Shown piece by piece: positions 11,277 to 22,029 of a stretch of 64,000 bases of DNA (positions within the stretch are counted from its first letter, which is position 1; each line of letters begins with the position of its first letter). The notes beneath the pieces were generated by a model. That model was not told where the DNA came from. It saw only the letters and a list, made by a program, of their open reading frames with translations, and ran no database searches. The stretch is from NCBI GenBank assembly GCA_963932465.1, contig OZ010792.1, positions 284,501,836-284,565,835 of the forward strand. The letters run 5' to 3'. The stretch comes from Maratus speciosus (lineage: Eukaryota > Arthropoda > Arachnida > Araneae > Salticidae). A program made the position numbers and the translations under genes.

Positions 11277-12286
11277 TGTTATATAAAAATTTTACCTTTT
11301 ACTATTCATTTAAATTTTTCTAAATTTCCGGCCTATTCATTATTTCCTTTTTTTAATACGCTCTATTATTTATTTCTAGCTAAATTCCTCTATTTTTAAA
11401 ACGCGTATCTTAATAGATTTATTCCAAAACGTAATCTAAACTTTTAATCCCTTCATTAATTTTTATCGTCTACCAAACTGTAAAGTTCTGAACGCAGTTC
11501 AGTCCCTTGTATTTTTCGAATATTTATCAAAGCCATTTTTACTTTTTTATTCTATTTCATCTCATTTTCCCGCCCGCGAGGCACAGCCTTTTCACATCGA
11601 AATCATTCCATTAGCGGCGCTGGGATTCTTTCCTGTGACGTTTCTTGATCGCTCTCCATTGGCTGAGTGTCGGATCCCAGTTTCACTTCGAGGCTCGTTC
11701 GTGATTTTCGTTGGTTTAGCTTGAAGTTTTCATTTCAATCGGAATTCCTCCGCGCATTCTCATAAATAGCGAGAGCATGAGCTCAGAACGAGAGATTTTT
11801 GTGCTGTGATTGTTTACATAACCTGTTACCCGGTGTCCTTATCCATGTGGAATATTCATTTCGTAAATTAACATCTATTTAGCATGAGTAATTAGTTTAT
11901 GCTCGAGTGAAATGCTCTGATTTCTCATCTGCAGGAATTGTTCAGTGTTTGTATGTTCTGATGGAATAAACAGTTGTTCTATGACTACGTTTCCACGTGT
12001 TTAATTGGGAAAACCCCATATTTCTTCATACGCCTTTTTTCGCCAATCACGTTGCCTTGTTTTCATAATGAAATAATAAGTGTTTGATTGGACTATACCA
12101 ATATTATCATCGCTCTACAGCTGCTATATTTTCACAGAGTTGATACCTCCGCTAGCAATGCTTGTGCTAAGTGGTAGGATTGCTTACAACATCACCAACG
12201 GCTGATTAAAATGTGGTATGACTCCAGTAATACGTAATAAGCACGATGTGATATTTCAACTACACCCATTAAATTGTTTCATAACA
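11277..12286 (+). repeat. 5' LTR
   Basis: 1010 bp, TG...CA ends. It matches 20941-21947 along its whole length. It includes CCCGCCCGCGAGGCACAGCC and a TATA-like CATAAATAG at 11761-11769. A CTGAACGCAGTTCAG palindrome is disrupted by a small deletion in the 3' copy. I saw no standard TGG primer-binding site directly after the LTR. Confidence 0.93.
11761..11790 (+). promoter_or_regulatory. Putative LTR core promoter
   Basis: A TATA-like CATAAATAG lies about 20 bp upstream of a TCAGAAC initiator-like sequence, with a GC-rich block ~190 bp upstream. The motif is kept in the 3' LTR near 21421. The functional role is inferred from position within the LTR only. Confidence 0.35.
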
Positions 12287-12825
12287 AGAAGCCGGTGTAG
12301 GATAATGTCGACCTACTCTACTTTACACTTCTAAAAGGAGACCTTCAATAATAACAAAAAAAAGTGTCCCTCCGATTGCGAAATCAATCGAAACTTCGAT
12401 GACACCTGGTAACGACGATTTGATTAGTGATGGGCGATTCTGGAAAATTTGAGAATCGATTAAAATCGACATCGTATAAAACAGAATCGATCGCAATAAG
12501 AATCGATTCCCAAATTCTAGAATCGATACTTGAATCGATATTTCGATGTTCACAGAAGATTCACACAGATAAGCTGAAAAATAGTACTAATTCCAAAACG
12601 TAGCGAATCAACAGGGCCGTAACGACTATCCCTCACCTCCATTTATGTGGGCCATAGACAATGTTAGCGGCCCAGAAGTAAGCTACTACAGACCTTTGAG
12701 TCAAAAAATAAGGTTTTTTAACTTTTAAAATTATTATTTTTAAGATGTAATTTTGATAATAATTTATATTATATTTAAATTTATCTTTAAAAAAAGATCT
12801 CGGTCAGATAAAAAAAAAGAATGAA

Positions 12826-12860
<35 letters not shown>

Positions 12861-13469
12861 CATCCGGAAAAGATGTACTTTCTACTCTAACTCTTATTTC
12901 CTTCAGCCAAACAGATGGGGACATTCTTCCTATAAACGTCATTCTTAAAAATGCGCAGATGAGCGAAATTTTGAAGGCTCTAAATTTATTTAAAAACTTA
13001 AATGGTTTTTCAGTCTTTTTAGGGTCTTCTATAAGTGTGGGGGAAATGCAAATATTGCAAATCTTCTTTTAAAATAGCTGTGATGAATGTAATTAACCAA
13101 GTATCACATACTAATTATCCCCCAATTAATAATCAAAATTCTACTTTTAATAATATATTTAACTAAAATTTCTTTTCCTTTTTAAAGTATATATCCCCTT
13201 ATCTCATTTACAGTTTATAAATATCTTTCTTTTTAATGTTTACCAAATATTTAGCTGTTAAGAAAAAAAGAAAAAAAAGTTCTCATCCTAGAGCCATTAA
13301 GAATGAATTAACATATTTTTCTCTGGTTAACAAATAAATAAAAGTACATTCCTTGATTATATGTTTTTTTTTTGTTTTTTTTTTCCCAGCAGTAATCTAA
13401 AAACCATAAACAGTTATTGACTCATTCGCTGGCATGCAGAGTGCACTCACTGAAACAATAATAAATAAA

Positions 13470-14856
13470 AAAGAAAAGTATCGAGTTAAACTGATGGCAT
13501 TGAGCTCACAGCCTATTCATACTAATTGTATTTTATACTTTTACTTCAAAGAATGCCTTTCGAAAAATAAATTAAGGGGGAATCCCCCCCCCCCGCGTCC
13601 CCGTCACATCTCTATACTTAAACAATAAGCCTCCAAATCTCATCAGGGAAGCGCGTTATCAGAATAAACTAGTTACCAAATTTGGAGCAAATCAGATAGA
13701 AAAACCCATATATCTAAATTAAGGGGGGTTATCCCCTGTTCCTCCCTTTATACTTAAATAATGAACCTCCAAATTTAATCAGGGAAGCGTCTTATCAGAA
13801 TTAACCGGTATACCAAAATTGAAGCAAATGTGATAATTCTACATGAAAAACCTATTTATCTAAGTGGGGGGGGGGGGGGGAATAGCCCCCGTACCCTCCT
13901 CCTTTATGCTTAACCAATGAACCCCCAAAACTAATCAGGGAAGCGCCTTATGAGAATGAACCTAGAAAAAAAATTTAAGCAAATCGGATATTTCTATCGA
14001 GAGTTATCGCGTTACGTATGTACGTACATACATACATACAGAAACTACGGGCACATTAGCTCTCAGGCTTTGATAGTCTGTGAGCTAAAAAGAAAAGTGC
14101 CCAGTTAAACTGATGGCATTGAGCTCACAGGCTATTCACACTAACTGTATATTATGCTCTTATTTCAAAGAATAATGCCCCTCGAAAAATAAACTAAGTG
14201 GAGGGGGAATTGCCCCTCCCCGTTTCCCCTCTTTATATTTAACAAATGACCCTCCAAATGTCATCAGGGAAGCACCTTATCGAAATAAATCGGTATACCA
14301 AACTTGAAGCAAATCGGATACAAAAACAAATTTATCTAAATTAAGGGGGCATTAGCCCCCGTTTTCCCTTTTATATTTAACCAATGAACTTCCAAATCTA
14401 ATTAGGGAAGCGCCTTATCAGAATAAACTGGTATACCAAATTTGAAGTAAATCGGATAGCAAAACCCATCTATCTAAATTAAGGAGAGTATTATCTTCTC
14501 GTTCCCCCCTCCCCCCTTTAGACTATAACAATGAACCTTCAAATTTAATCAGAGAAACTCGTTATCAAAATTAACCGGTATACCAAAATTTGAAGAAAAT
14601 CTGATAATTCTGCAGAAAATCCCATTTATCTAAGTTAAGGGGGGGGGGGTAGCCCCCGTTCCCCCCTTTATACTTAACCAATGAACCCCCAAAACTAATC
14701 AGGTAAGCGCTTTAGCAGAATGAACATAGAAAAAAATTGAAGCAAATCGGATATTTCTATCAAGAGTTGTCGCGTTACGTACATACATACATACATACAA
14801 TACCGACGGGCGCATTAAATCTCAGGCTTTGATAGCCTGTGAGCTAAAAAGTGCCA
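13470..14856. repeat. Two-level tandem repeat array
   Basis: Two higher-order units (about 13470-14087 and 14088-14856) each begin with TTAAACTGATGGCATTGAGC and end with a CATACATACATA patch then CTCAGGCTTTGATAG. Within each, a ~150-bp subunit recurs three or four times: TTAAGGGGG(n)AGCCCCC, CCAATGAACC, AATCAGGGAAGCGCCTTAT, GGTATACCAAA and GAAGCAAATCGGAT. This array is absent from the other copy of the host element (30067-35296), so it arrived later. No coding potential. Confidence 0.75.
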
Positions 14857-15228
14857 AGAGCGTGTAACTAGGGAGGGGGGAGGAAGGACAGAAAATAAAA
14901 GAGGAAAAATTTCCAAATATTAATATAAAAGAGGACGTTAAAATTTTTCAAACAATATGTTACACGAGATGGTTTGGAAGAAACAATAAATATGACCCCG
15001 GGGGGCAGGTAAGTCTCAAACGGTGGGAGTAGCGACCTCAAATGTATCTTTGGTCAAGGTTTCAAAATGTGGATTTATAATAAAATAGAACGAGAATTGG
15101 GCATTTTTAAAATAGCATGCATATTTTGAACGGAAAGGATTAGAAGGGATGAACTTGAAAAATACAACATAATAAAGTAGTAAGCCGAATAACTAGGCTT
15201 CTAAAGAAAAGTATAATGATTTAACCTA

Positions 15229-15401
15229 GTATTGAATTCAGGGGGTGACCCGGGGGAACATTGGAATGTCCCTCCCGAAAATTTTGAGATTTTATGCTTT
15301 TTAATGGAAAAATGTGCATCCCCCTTACGGAACTCTAAAATCTCCCCCCCCCCTTCATTCCGACCGGAGCAGTCAAGAAATCAACCCGCCATTCAACACT
15401 G
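15229..15401. mobile_element. GTGTTGAATTCAG-type MITE, copy 1
   Basis: One of eight copies of a ~170-200-bp family with ends close to CAGTGTTGAATTCAG and CTGAATTCAACACTG and with internal CCCTCCCGG, GCATAAAATCTCAAA and long G or C runs. AACCTAG flanks both sides. The related uninterrupted sequence at about 32213-32225 reads AACATAG once, as expected for an empty target. Confidence 0.6.
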
Positions 15402-16199
15402 AACCTAGAAAGAAAAAAAAAAAAAAAAAAGGCTCTTATACAAAATTTTACAGCAATTCTGCCACTAAAACAGTAAAATTGGAGGAATTTATTCAACCCG
15501 AATCGTGGATCATGCGCGATGCGATTTGAATTGAAGTAAATCAAAATATAACGATTTCAACCGCATCTAAAAATCGGCATCGAATCTGAACTGAATCGAT
15601 TCGCCCGAATCTAAAAAATTGAAGTAAATCAAAATATAGCGATTCTGCCCGCATCTAAAGATCGACATCGGCATCGAATCTGAACTGAATCGATTCGCCA
15701 TTTCTGATCTTAATTTATGGGCAGAATCGATGCGGCCATTTTTTCTTGCTTTCTTTTGTCTTTAGAAAAAGAAAGCGTTGGATTCGTGAAAAATTTCGAC
15801 TTCCGGTTTTCGAAGGATTTATAGTTTTAGAAGATCTTGTCTGGAATACGATTTGACTATTTTTATACATTGTCTGTCTGTCAGTCTGTCTATTTGTTTG
15901 TCTCTGACAAAAAAATTGTGAGCGGTCTATTTCAAGAACTAATGCATGGAATCTGTTGAAACTTTAGATTCAATTAGACTTTCATATAAATTGGTGCTGA
16001 TTACTTTTTGATGTAAATCTACCGACAGGTGGCGCTGCTGTGCTGCATTTTTCCGAATTTCGCAATAGCTCTATCTCAAGAACTAATGCACGGGTTTCCA
16101 TCAAACTTCACATTCAGTTAGACGTTGGCATAAACTGTTGCATATTAGATTTCGGTGTAAATCGCCCAACAGGGGGCGTTGTTATGCAGATTTTATCAG

Positions 16200-16390
16200 C
16201 AGTGTTGAATTCAGACAATTTTCTCCGGGAGGGATTTCTGCGAATCCAAAGAGGGACAGTTCAGAGGGGAAGGGGATTGGACTTTTGTACATTAAGCATA
16301 AAATCTCAAACCTTCTGGGGGGACATTTGAATGTTGCACAGGGGGGGGGGGGGCGCATGTCCCTCCGGGCAACCCCCGGAATTCAACACG
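16200..16390. mobile_element. GTGTTGAATTCAG-type MITE, copy 2
   Basis: Begins CAGTGTTGAATTCAGAC and ends GGAATTCAACACG, with a run of 12 G near 16340. It sits in an array unit between TTTTATCAG and TTTTTCTGG, consistent with a diverged ~8-bp duplication. Confidence 0.65.
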
Positions 16391-16542
16391 TTTTTCTGGA
16401 TTTAAACGATTTTAGGGATCATATCTCAAGAACTAATGAACGGAATTTCATCAAACTTAATATTCTGTCATAAGTTGTTCATGATTAGGTTTTCGGGTAA
16501 ATGATATAACAGGTTGTGCTGCCATGCTGCTTTTTTTTTTGG

Positions 16543-16741
16543 CAGTGTTGAATTCAGACATTTTTCTCCGGGATGGATTTCTATGGTTCTGGAGAGGGAC
16601 ATTCTAGAGTTAGTTTCGGGGGAGGGGGGGGAATTGGACTTTTGTCCCTTAAGCATAAAATCTGAAATCTTCATGAGGGAAATTTCAATGTTCCGTGGTG
16701 GGGGGGTTGTCCACCAGTACCAGCCCCTGAATTTAACACTG
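16543..16741. mobile_element. GTGTTGAATTCAG-type MITE, copy 3
   Basis: Begins CAGTGTTGAATTCAGAC and ends CTGAATTTAACACTG, in the next array unit. Same internal landmarks and G-runs as copy 2. Followed by TTTTTCAG. Confidence 0.65.
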
Positions 16742-17064
16742 TTTTTCAGAATTTACAAGATATTAGCGATAATATCTCAAGAAGTAATGACTGGAATTTC
16801 ATCAAACTTAATATTATGTGTCATTGGCATAAGTTGTTCCTGAGTTTTTCGTATTAATCATGTAACAGGCTGCGCTGCTATACTGTTTTTTTTTGCATGA
16901 TATTCGTGATAGCCATATCTCAAAACTAATGCACGGAATTTAATCAAACTTCATATTCTGTTACACTTTCAGATAAATAGATCCTTATTAGGCTTGGATG
17001 TATACTGCCCAACAGCTGTCACTTTTATGCTCTTTGAATTGGGATTTTCCGTTGCGGATATCTA

Positions 17065-17184
17065 GGTTAATATCAGACGAACGTCTTTTTGCACGCTTTT
17101 TTTCGCTCTTACAAGGTGTAGGGATAGCGAAAGTGTAGGGATAGCGAAAAAAGCGTGCAAAAAGACGTTCGTCTGACATTAGCC
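17065..17184. mobile_element. Hairpin MITE with TA target (copy 1)
   Basis: A 120-bp foldback element: GGTTAATATCAGACGAACGTC at the left and its complement at the right, with AAAGCGTGCAAAAAG in the arms. TA flanks both sides. The paralogous host sequence at 34945-34965 is the empty site: GCGGACATCTAAGAGGG there, versus GCGGATATCTA at the left flank and TAAGAGGG at the right flank here. A second copy is at 63478-63611. Confidence 0.85.
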
Positions 17185-17845
17185 TAAGAGGGTGTGAGCA
17201 GAAATTCAATGACTTGTTAGGAAAATGCAATGCTTATATTTTCTTTTAAAAGGCACATACATCAACGAACCTATGCTTTTTGAATCCTCATGATGCGCAT
17301 ATGTTATCTTTTAAATTTGACACCGTGATAGCGAATTTTGAAGTTTTAACATTTATGAGGCAGATGAAAGTTTTGGAATTTGCACATCCAACTACTTTAT
17401 CTTCAATTTTTGAAGGAAAATGAAAATGATATTACCTTATTTTGTCTTAGAGACATCGATTAAAAAATTCATAGTATCGATTAAATCGAGTTGGCCATAG
17501 TATCGATTAAATCGATTAAAAAAATTGAAATCGCCCATCACTAGATTTGATATTCTGCATCTTTACCTGAATGTGCGTCTATAAAGAAAAAAAAAATCAT
17601 TCCAATGTCGTAAGTTTTGAAAGATTTATTTATTTGTTTATTTTATATTTCACCCTATTTCCTTATTTACAATTGATGTATTTCTGTTATTATTTATTAG
17701 AAAAGAAAATATTTACATTTGTTATTTTATTTAAAGTTTATTTACAGTATTTATTATGATTGTACAATGAATCCATGTGTTAATGAATTGTCCCTCCTCT
17801 TTTATGTTAATGCGATCGGTATTTGTTAAAAGCTCTAGCGATAAA

Positions 17846-18666
17846 ATGAGTGAAAGTGAAGTAAATATCGTCTCTTTTGACCCAGGGTCAGAGATGGATA
17901 TACAATCCTGGCTGAAACATTTTGACCAAGCATGCAGTTCTGATAAAAAAGTTGAAACATGGAAAATGCAAAATATCTCTAAATTTTTGAAGGGAGAAGC
18001 TTTAAAAGTGTTCATTAATGAGTGTCTAGAGTGTACTACTTTCAGTAAGATAGTTGAAAGTCTTTCAGAAAAGTTTATAAAAGTACAAGTTCCTAGATTT
18101 TCTGATTTTGCTTCTATGAAGCTAAATGATCTTAATGAATTAGTTATTTCAGAAAAAAGATTGAGATTGGTAGACAACTTCATTTATGTGAAACCATCAT
18201 AGTCCAAGGTTTGACGGATGGTTTGAAGCCAGAATATCAGAATTATATGATTATTAACCCTCCAGAGAGCACCATAAATTGGTACAGAATGACTAAACAA
18301 CTAGTAGTCATTCCCACCTCTCATGTAAACAACCATAATGTTAGGAATAATTCTCAAAATCATGGATCTTTCCAGTTTAATAACCAAGCTCCTAGACATT
18401 GGGTTCGCCCAAACCAGAATTTTCAAAGAACAAATTCTAATTTTCGGCCACAAAACCCTAATGCTCAAAATTCTAGATTTGTTAGCCCTAAATTACCTAC
18501 TACTCATTTTCAAAATAAGTATCCTAGTCGACCATGTCGAATGTGTATGAACAGAGGTATACAGGATGCTTTCCACTGGGAGAGGACTTGTATTTTTAAT
18601 GTTGAACTTATGCAATCTTATGTTCCTCATCCTAGTGAACAACAACAACCTAGTCATAATATTTGA
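17846..18666 (+). pseudogene. Gag of the LTR element, one frameshift
   Basis: A start ATG at 17846 (MSESEVNIVSFDPGSEMDIQ) fits better than the ATG 23 codons earlier, which adds an unrelated hydrophobic leader. The first frame is a retrotransposon gag helical domain (IQSWLKHFDQ, KFLKGEALKVF) ending at 18202. A +1/-2 shift near 18185 restores the gag continuation IIVQGLTDGLKPEYQNYMII. The C-terminal half is Asn/Gln/Pro-rich and ends with CRMCMNRGIQDAFHWERTC, a Cys/His knuckle-like motif, then a stop at 18664-18666. It packages the element RNA in this family. It lies downstream of the hAT insertion in the leader. Frameshifted, so probably inactive unless recoded. Confidence 0.7.
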
Positions 18667-18775
18667 CATTTAATTGTTAATGGATTGAGTGCTTATTTTA
18701 AATAGTGTAAATTTCATTTATTGTTTAAAGCTGTATATTTTACAGATAAATTAAAAAATTATAGTTTTGTTTGAT

Positions 18776-19140
18776 AGAATTTCTGGTTGTAGTTAATGTT
18801 AATTCCCAGTTTCTTATAATTTACATAATTCAGTAAGAAAAGATGGAATTAGCGAAACTTGTGCTAGAATTTTGTCAGATAAATTATAATTTAAAATTTC
18901 ATTAAATTTTGTAAATTAAATTAAGCTAGCATACAATTTAAATTTTTAAAATGTATTTATGAATTATAAAAATTGGTTAAATTAAAAAAAAATTATAGCT
19001 GTTATACCTAAGTTTCTATGTTTTTATTGAGTAGAATTTCTGGTTAAGGTTAGTTTTTCCCCAATTTCTTATAATTTAACTAAATTCAGTGGGAAAAAAT
19101 GGGATTGAGCGAATCTTTTACTGGGATTTCGACAAAAAAA
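18776..19140 (+). repeat. Direct repeat in the pol-deletion zone
   Basis: TAGAATTTCTGGTT, CAGTTTCTTATAATTTA-like and TTCAGT(A/G)(A/G)GAAAA landmarks recur about 252 bp apart (18776 and 19028). The region lies where pol should be. It is AT-rich, contains no RT motif and may reflect the deletion or replication event that removed pol. Confidence 0.45.
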
Positions 19141-19173
19141 AGTATATAATTTTAATTATTCTTAAGGACCAGT

Positions 19174-19357
19174 AAAAACTTGTTTCCCTATCAAATTCTT
19201 AACAAATTATCTCCAGTAAATGTTCAAATTGATAGGCAAAGTCAAAATAGAAATACGGATGTTGTCCATGTATCTAAATTACGCCCCTACTTTTCACCAG
19301 ATCAATTAAAATTATCCCATGAGAATTCACAACAAACTAATGTTAAAGCCCTAACCT
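19174..19357 (+). pseudogene. Integrase C-terminal remnant (Ty3/Gypsy-like)
   Basis: The frame reads LSPVNVQIDRQSQNRNTDVV then HVSKLRPYFSPDQ and stops at TAA near 19357. This is the conserved C-terminal segment of Gypsy-type integrases (L-S-P-V-x-Y/V-x-I ... V-V-H-V-S-K/R-L-K/R-P-Y). A GPV triplet just upstream in another frame may be the preceding G-P-Y/F position. The catalytic core is absent. It shows that the lost pol ended with integrase, as in standard Ty3 elements and unlike the element at 43346-49528. Confidence 0.7.
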
Positions 19358-20923
19358 AATATTAAATAGTCATAAGTTAATAAAAAGTAACTAAATAAAT
19401 TATAAATTAATCAATCAATGCTTTTCTATATAACAGTGTGTTCTCGAAGGATCCACGAGAACATTGCTGCTGAAGTTTTACTTGAATTAGTTGTTTACGC
19501 GGGCGTAAATGAGTTGATTTGAGTTAAAGATTTCTTATATTGAATTGAATTAGATCAGAATGTTAAATAAATTTTAAATTCATATGTAAACTATGAATAA
19601 ATGTTAACTGGATTAAAATAACTTAAAAAAAATTAAAAATTTAACTATAATTATTAATACTAAAACATTATAGAATTTATGCGAATAATTGTTGATTATG
19701 CAAGTGCCTGGATTTCAAACCCAATTGTTTTTCTCTTGCTTCCTTATTTATTTATTTTTTACTGATTGCGTAACCATGTAGGAAATGAACGAAATATTTC
19801 GACACATATCGAAAAACGCCTGTTAAGATTTTGTTTCAATGATATTGCTGGAGAATTTCAGAATTTTTTTATTTTTATTTTGACTTGGTATAATTTCATT
19901 TCTTATTGAATCTGTATTGATAGGAGATTACTTTTTATGCTATGTAACTTTTTACCCAGCCAGTACCATTGAGTGCAATAATCTCTTATTATTATTTACT
20001 GAAATGATGAATTAAAATATGACTTTGAAATTATTGATGAAAATTTGAGTTATTACTGAATTAAATTTACTATTGCTAGATATTGTATGACAGAAAGTAT
20101 AGATAATTCATTATTATTGAATATTGAGATAAAAGAGAGGTAATAAAGAAAAATAAGTGTTATGATAAATGAAGTCAGTATATGAGATATCTGAGAATAC
20201 TCATAAATTAAATATTGTGATAACATCTGAACATAATGAAAGTAAAATACTTACTAGAGAATTTATGGAAAAATGGTAATAGTATGGTACCGCTATTATC
20301 ATAACAATACAATACTATAGAGTGCATATGGCACTAGATTTTTTGACAGTTTTTCTTGTGTCAAAAATGAGCAATAATTGAATTTCAATGGACTATAGCA
20401 TAGTATCAGGACAATATAATCATCCCAGTTAAAAAACTGTAGGAGATTGATACTCAGTTGAAATTTTTTTACAAAAATTTTAAATTTATTATATTCATGT
20501 TTTTCCTTTTATTTATATGACTTGTGAATTGTATGGAAAATTTCTACGTTATGGAATTTAAGTTATAGAGATTAAACTAATGTTTAATCGTGGTGTGGAA
20601 AGAATGTAAATTCCTAAGAAAACTCCTAAACAATTCTAATATTGTCAATATCTGTTAATATTGTAAGTAATAAGTTGTTAGTAAAACAAGAGGAGATTAT
20701 TTAGAATATAATTTACTCCATGTTGGAGAAATATTTATATTATCTTTGTAATTAAAAAAAAAAAAACAATTCCCACAGTTTCAAGTTTAAGTAGTAACTT
20801 ATTGATTTGGTTTTTGACAGAATTGGAGAAAAATTTCAGACTACCAGGTAACACTATTGTAATCCTAGTTCATGCTTTTCCCCAATGAACTTGTGGGTCA
20901 CGGAGCCACCAGTTAACCGGTTT
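19358..20923 (+). other. 3' non-coding part of the LTR element
   Basis: About 1.57 kb with no recognisable env or other gene. A small perfect stem GTTCTCG / CGAGAAC with a 9-base loop lies at about 19441-19463. The rest is AT-rich. Confidence 0.45.
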
Positions 20924-20937
20924 TTAGGGAGGGGGGA
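20924..20937 (+). other. Polypurine tract
   Basis: The purine run TAGGGAGGGGGGA lies just upstream of the 3' LTR start (TGTT at 20941). This is the expected position for priming plus-strand DNA in LTR elements. Confidence 0.7.
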
Positions 20938-20940
20938 TAT

Positions 20941-21947
20941 TGTTATATAAAAATTTTACCTTTTACTAGTCATTTAAATTATTCTAAATTGCCGGCCTAT
21001 TCATTATTTCCTTTTTTTAATACGCTCTATTATTTATTACTAGCTAAATTCCTTTATTTTTAAAAGGCGTATCTTAATAATAGATTTATTCCAAAACGTA
21101 ATCTAAACTTTTAATCCCTTCATTAATTTTTATCGTCTACCAAACTGTAAAGTTCTGAACGTAGTTACTTATTTTTCGAATATTTATCAAAGCCATTTTT
21201 AATTTTTTATTCTATTTCATCTCATTTTCCCGCCCGCGAGGCACAGCCTTTTCACATCGAAATCATTCCATTAGCGGCGCTGGGATTCTTTCCTGTGACG
21301 TTTCTTGATCGCTCTCCATTGGCTGAGTGTCGGATCCCAGTTTCACTTCGAGGCTCGTTCATGATTTTCGTTGGTTTAGCTTGAAGTTTTCATTTCAATC
21401 GGAATTCCTCCGCGCATTCTCATAAATAGCGAGATCATGAGCTCAGAACGAGATTTTTTTTTTGCTGTGATTGTTTACATAACCAGTTACCCGGTGTCCT
21501 TAGCCATGTGGAATATTCATTTCGTAAATTAACATCTATTTAGCATGAGTAATTAGTTTATGCTCGAGTGAAATGCTCTGATTTCTCATCTGCGGGAATT
21601 GTTCAGTGTTGGTATGTTCTGATGGAATAAACAGTTGTTCTATGACTACGTTTCCATGTGTTTAATTGGGAAAACCCCATATTTCTTCATACGCCTTTTT
21701 TCGCCACTCACGCTGCCTTGTTTTCATAATGAAATAATAAGTGTTTGATTGGACTATACCAATATTATCATCGCTCTACAGCTGCTATATTTTCACAGAG
21801 TTGATACCTCCGCTAGCAATGCTTGTGCTAAGTGGTAGGATTGCTTACAACACCACCAACGGCTGATTAAAATGTGGTATGACTCCAGTAATACGTAATA
21901 AGCACGATGTGATATTTCAACTACACCCATTAAATTGTTTCGTAACA
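20941..21947 (+). repeat. 3' LTR
   Basis: 1007 bp, matching the 5' LTR with scattered substitutions and a few small indels. Ends in AACA at 21947, followed by the TSD copy TGTA. Confidence 0.93.
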
Positions 21948-22029
21948 TGTATGTGTATATATACAATATCTACCAATAAGTATTTGGACACCGGTGATCG
22001 AAAAGGAAAAAAAAAACATTTATTCACAT

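Larger units (their letters stand above)
15895..17000. repeat. Degenerate tandem array in hAT copy 1
   Basis: Units contain TATCTCAAGAACTAATG, GGAATTTCATCAAACTT, ATTCTGTTAGAC, TTGGCATAA and CAACAGGTGGCGCTGCTATGC. Unit starts lie near 15920, 16070, 16420, 16770 and 16910. GTGTTGAATTCAG-type MITEs interrupt two of the intervals. The corresponding array in copy 2 is at 33440-34860. Frames across it are not conserved. Confidence 0.65.
12425..17543. mobile_element. Large hAT-type non-autonomous element, copy 1
   Basis: The ends are TAGTGATGGGCGATT and its near-perfect complement, with a perfect 8-bp TSD, GATTTGAT, at 12417-12424 and 17544-17551. Subterminal zones are packed with ATCGATT motifs (12456-12545 and 17455-17530), and a third cluster lies at 15540-15715. 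No transposase is recognisable. The interior is degenerate tandem repeats plus later insertions: a T-run (12830-12860), the array 13470-14856, three copies of a 190-bp MITE and a hairpin MITE at 17065-17184. A second copy lies at 30067-35296. It inserted into the leader of the LTR element. Confidence 0.9.
11277..21947 (+). mobile_element. LTR retrotransposon (Ty3/Gypsy-type), pol-deleted
   Basis: Two direct LTRs (11277-12286 and 20941-21947) start TGTTATATAAAA and end AACA. They are flanked by a 4-bp TSD, TGTA, at 11273-11276 and 21948-21951. A purine-rich tract precedes the 3' LTR. The internal region keeps a frameshifted gag (17846-18666) and the end of an integrase (19174-19357), while protease, RT and RNase H are missing. 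A 5.1-kb hAT-type element sits in the leader. The LTRs differ at roughly 20 places by eye plus small indels, so the insertion is not recent. The Ty3 label rests on the integrase tail and the TSD length. Confidence 0.9.

Noticed and set aside
13470..14856. CRISPR-like repeat and spacer appearance
   Set aside because: Units are ~150 bp, diverged, without constant short repeats, and in a eukaryotic transposon setting.
16040..16843. Several overlapping frames of 70-110 codons
   Set aside because: They lie in the degenerate tandem array and MITEs; the frames are not kept in the paralogous copy at 33440-34860.
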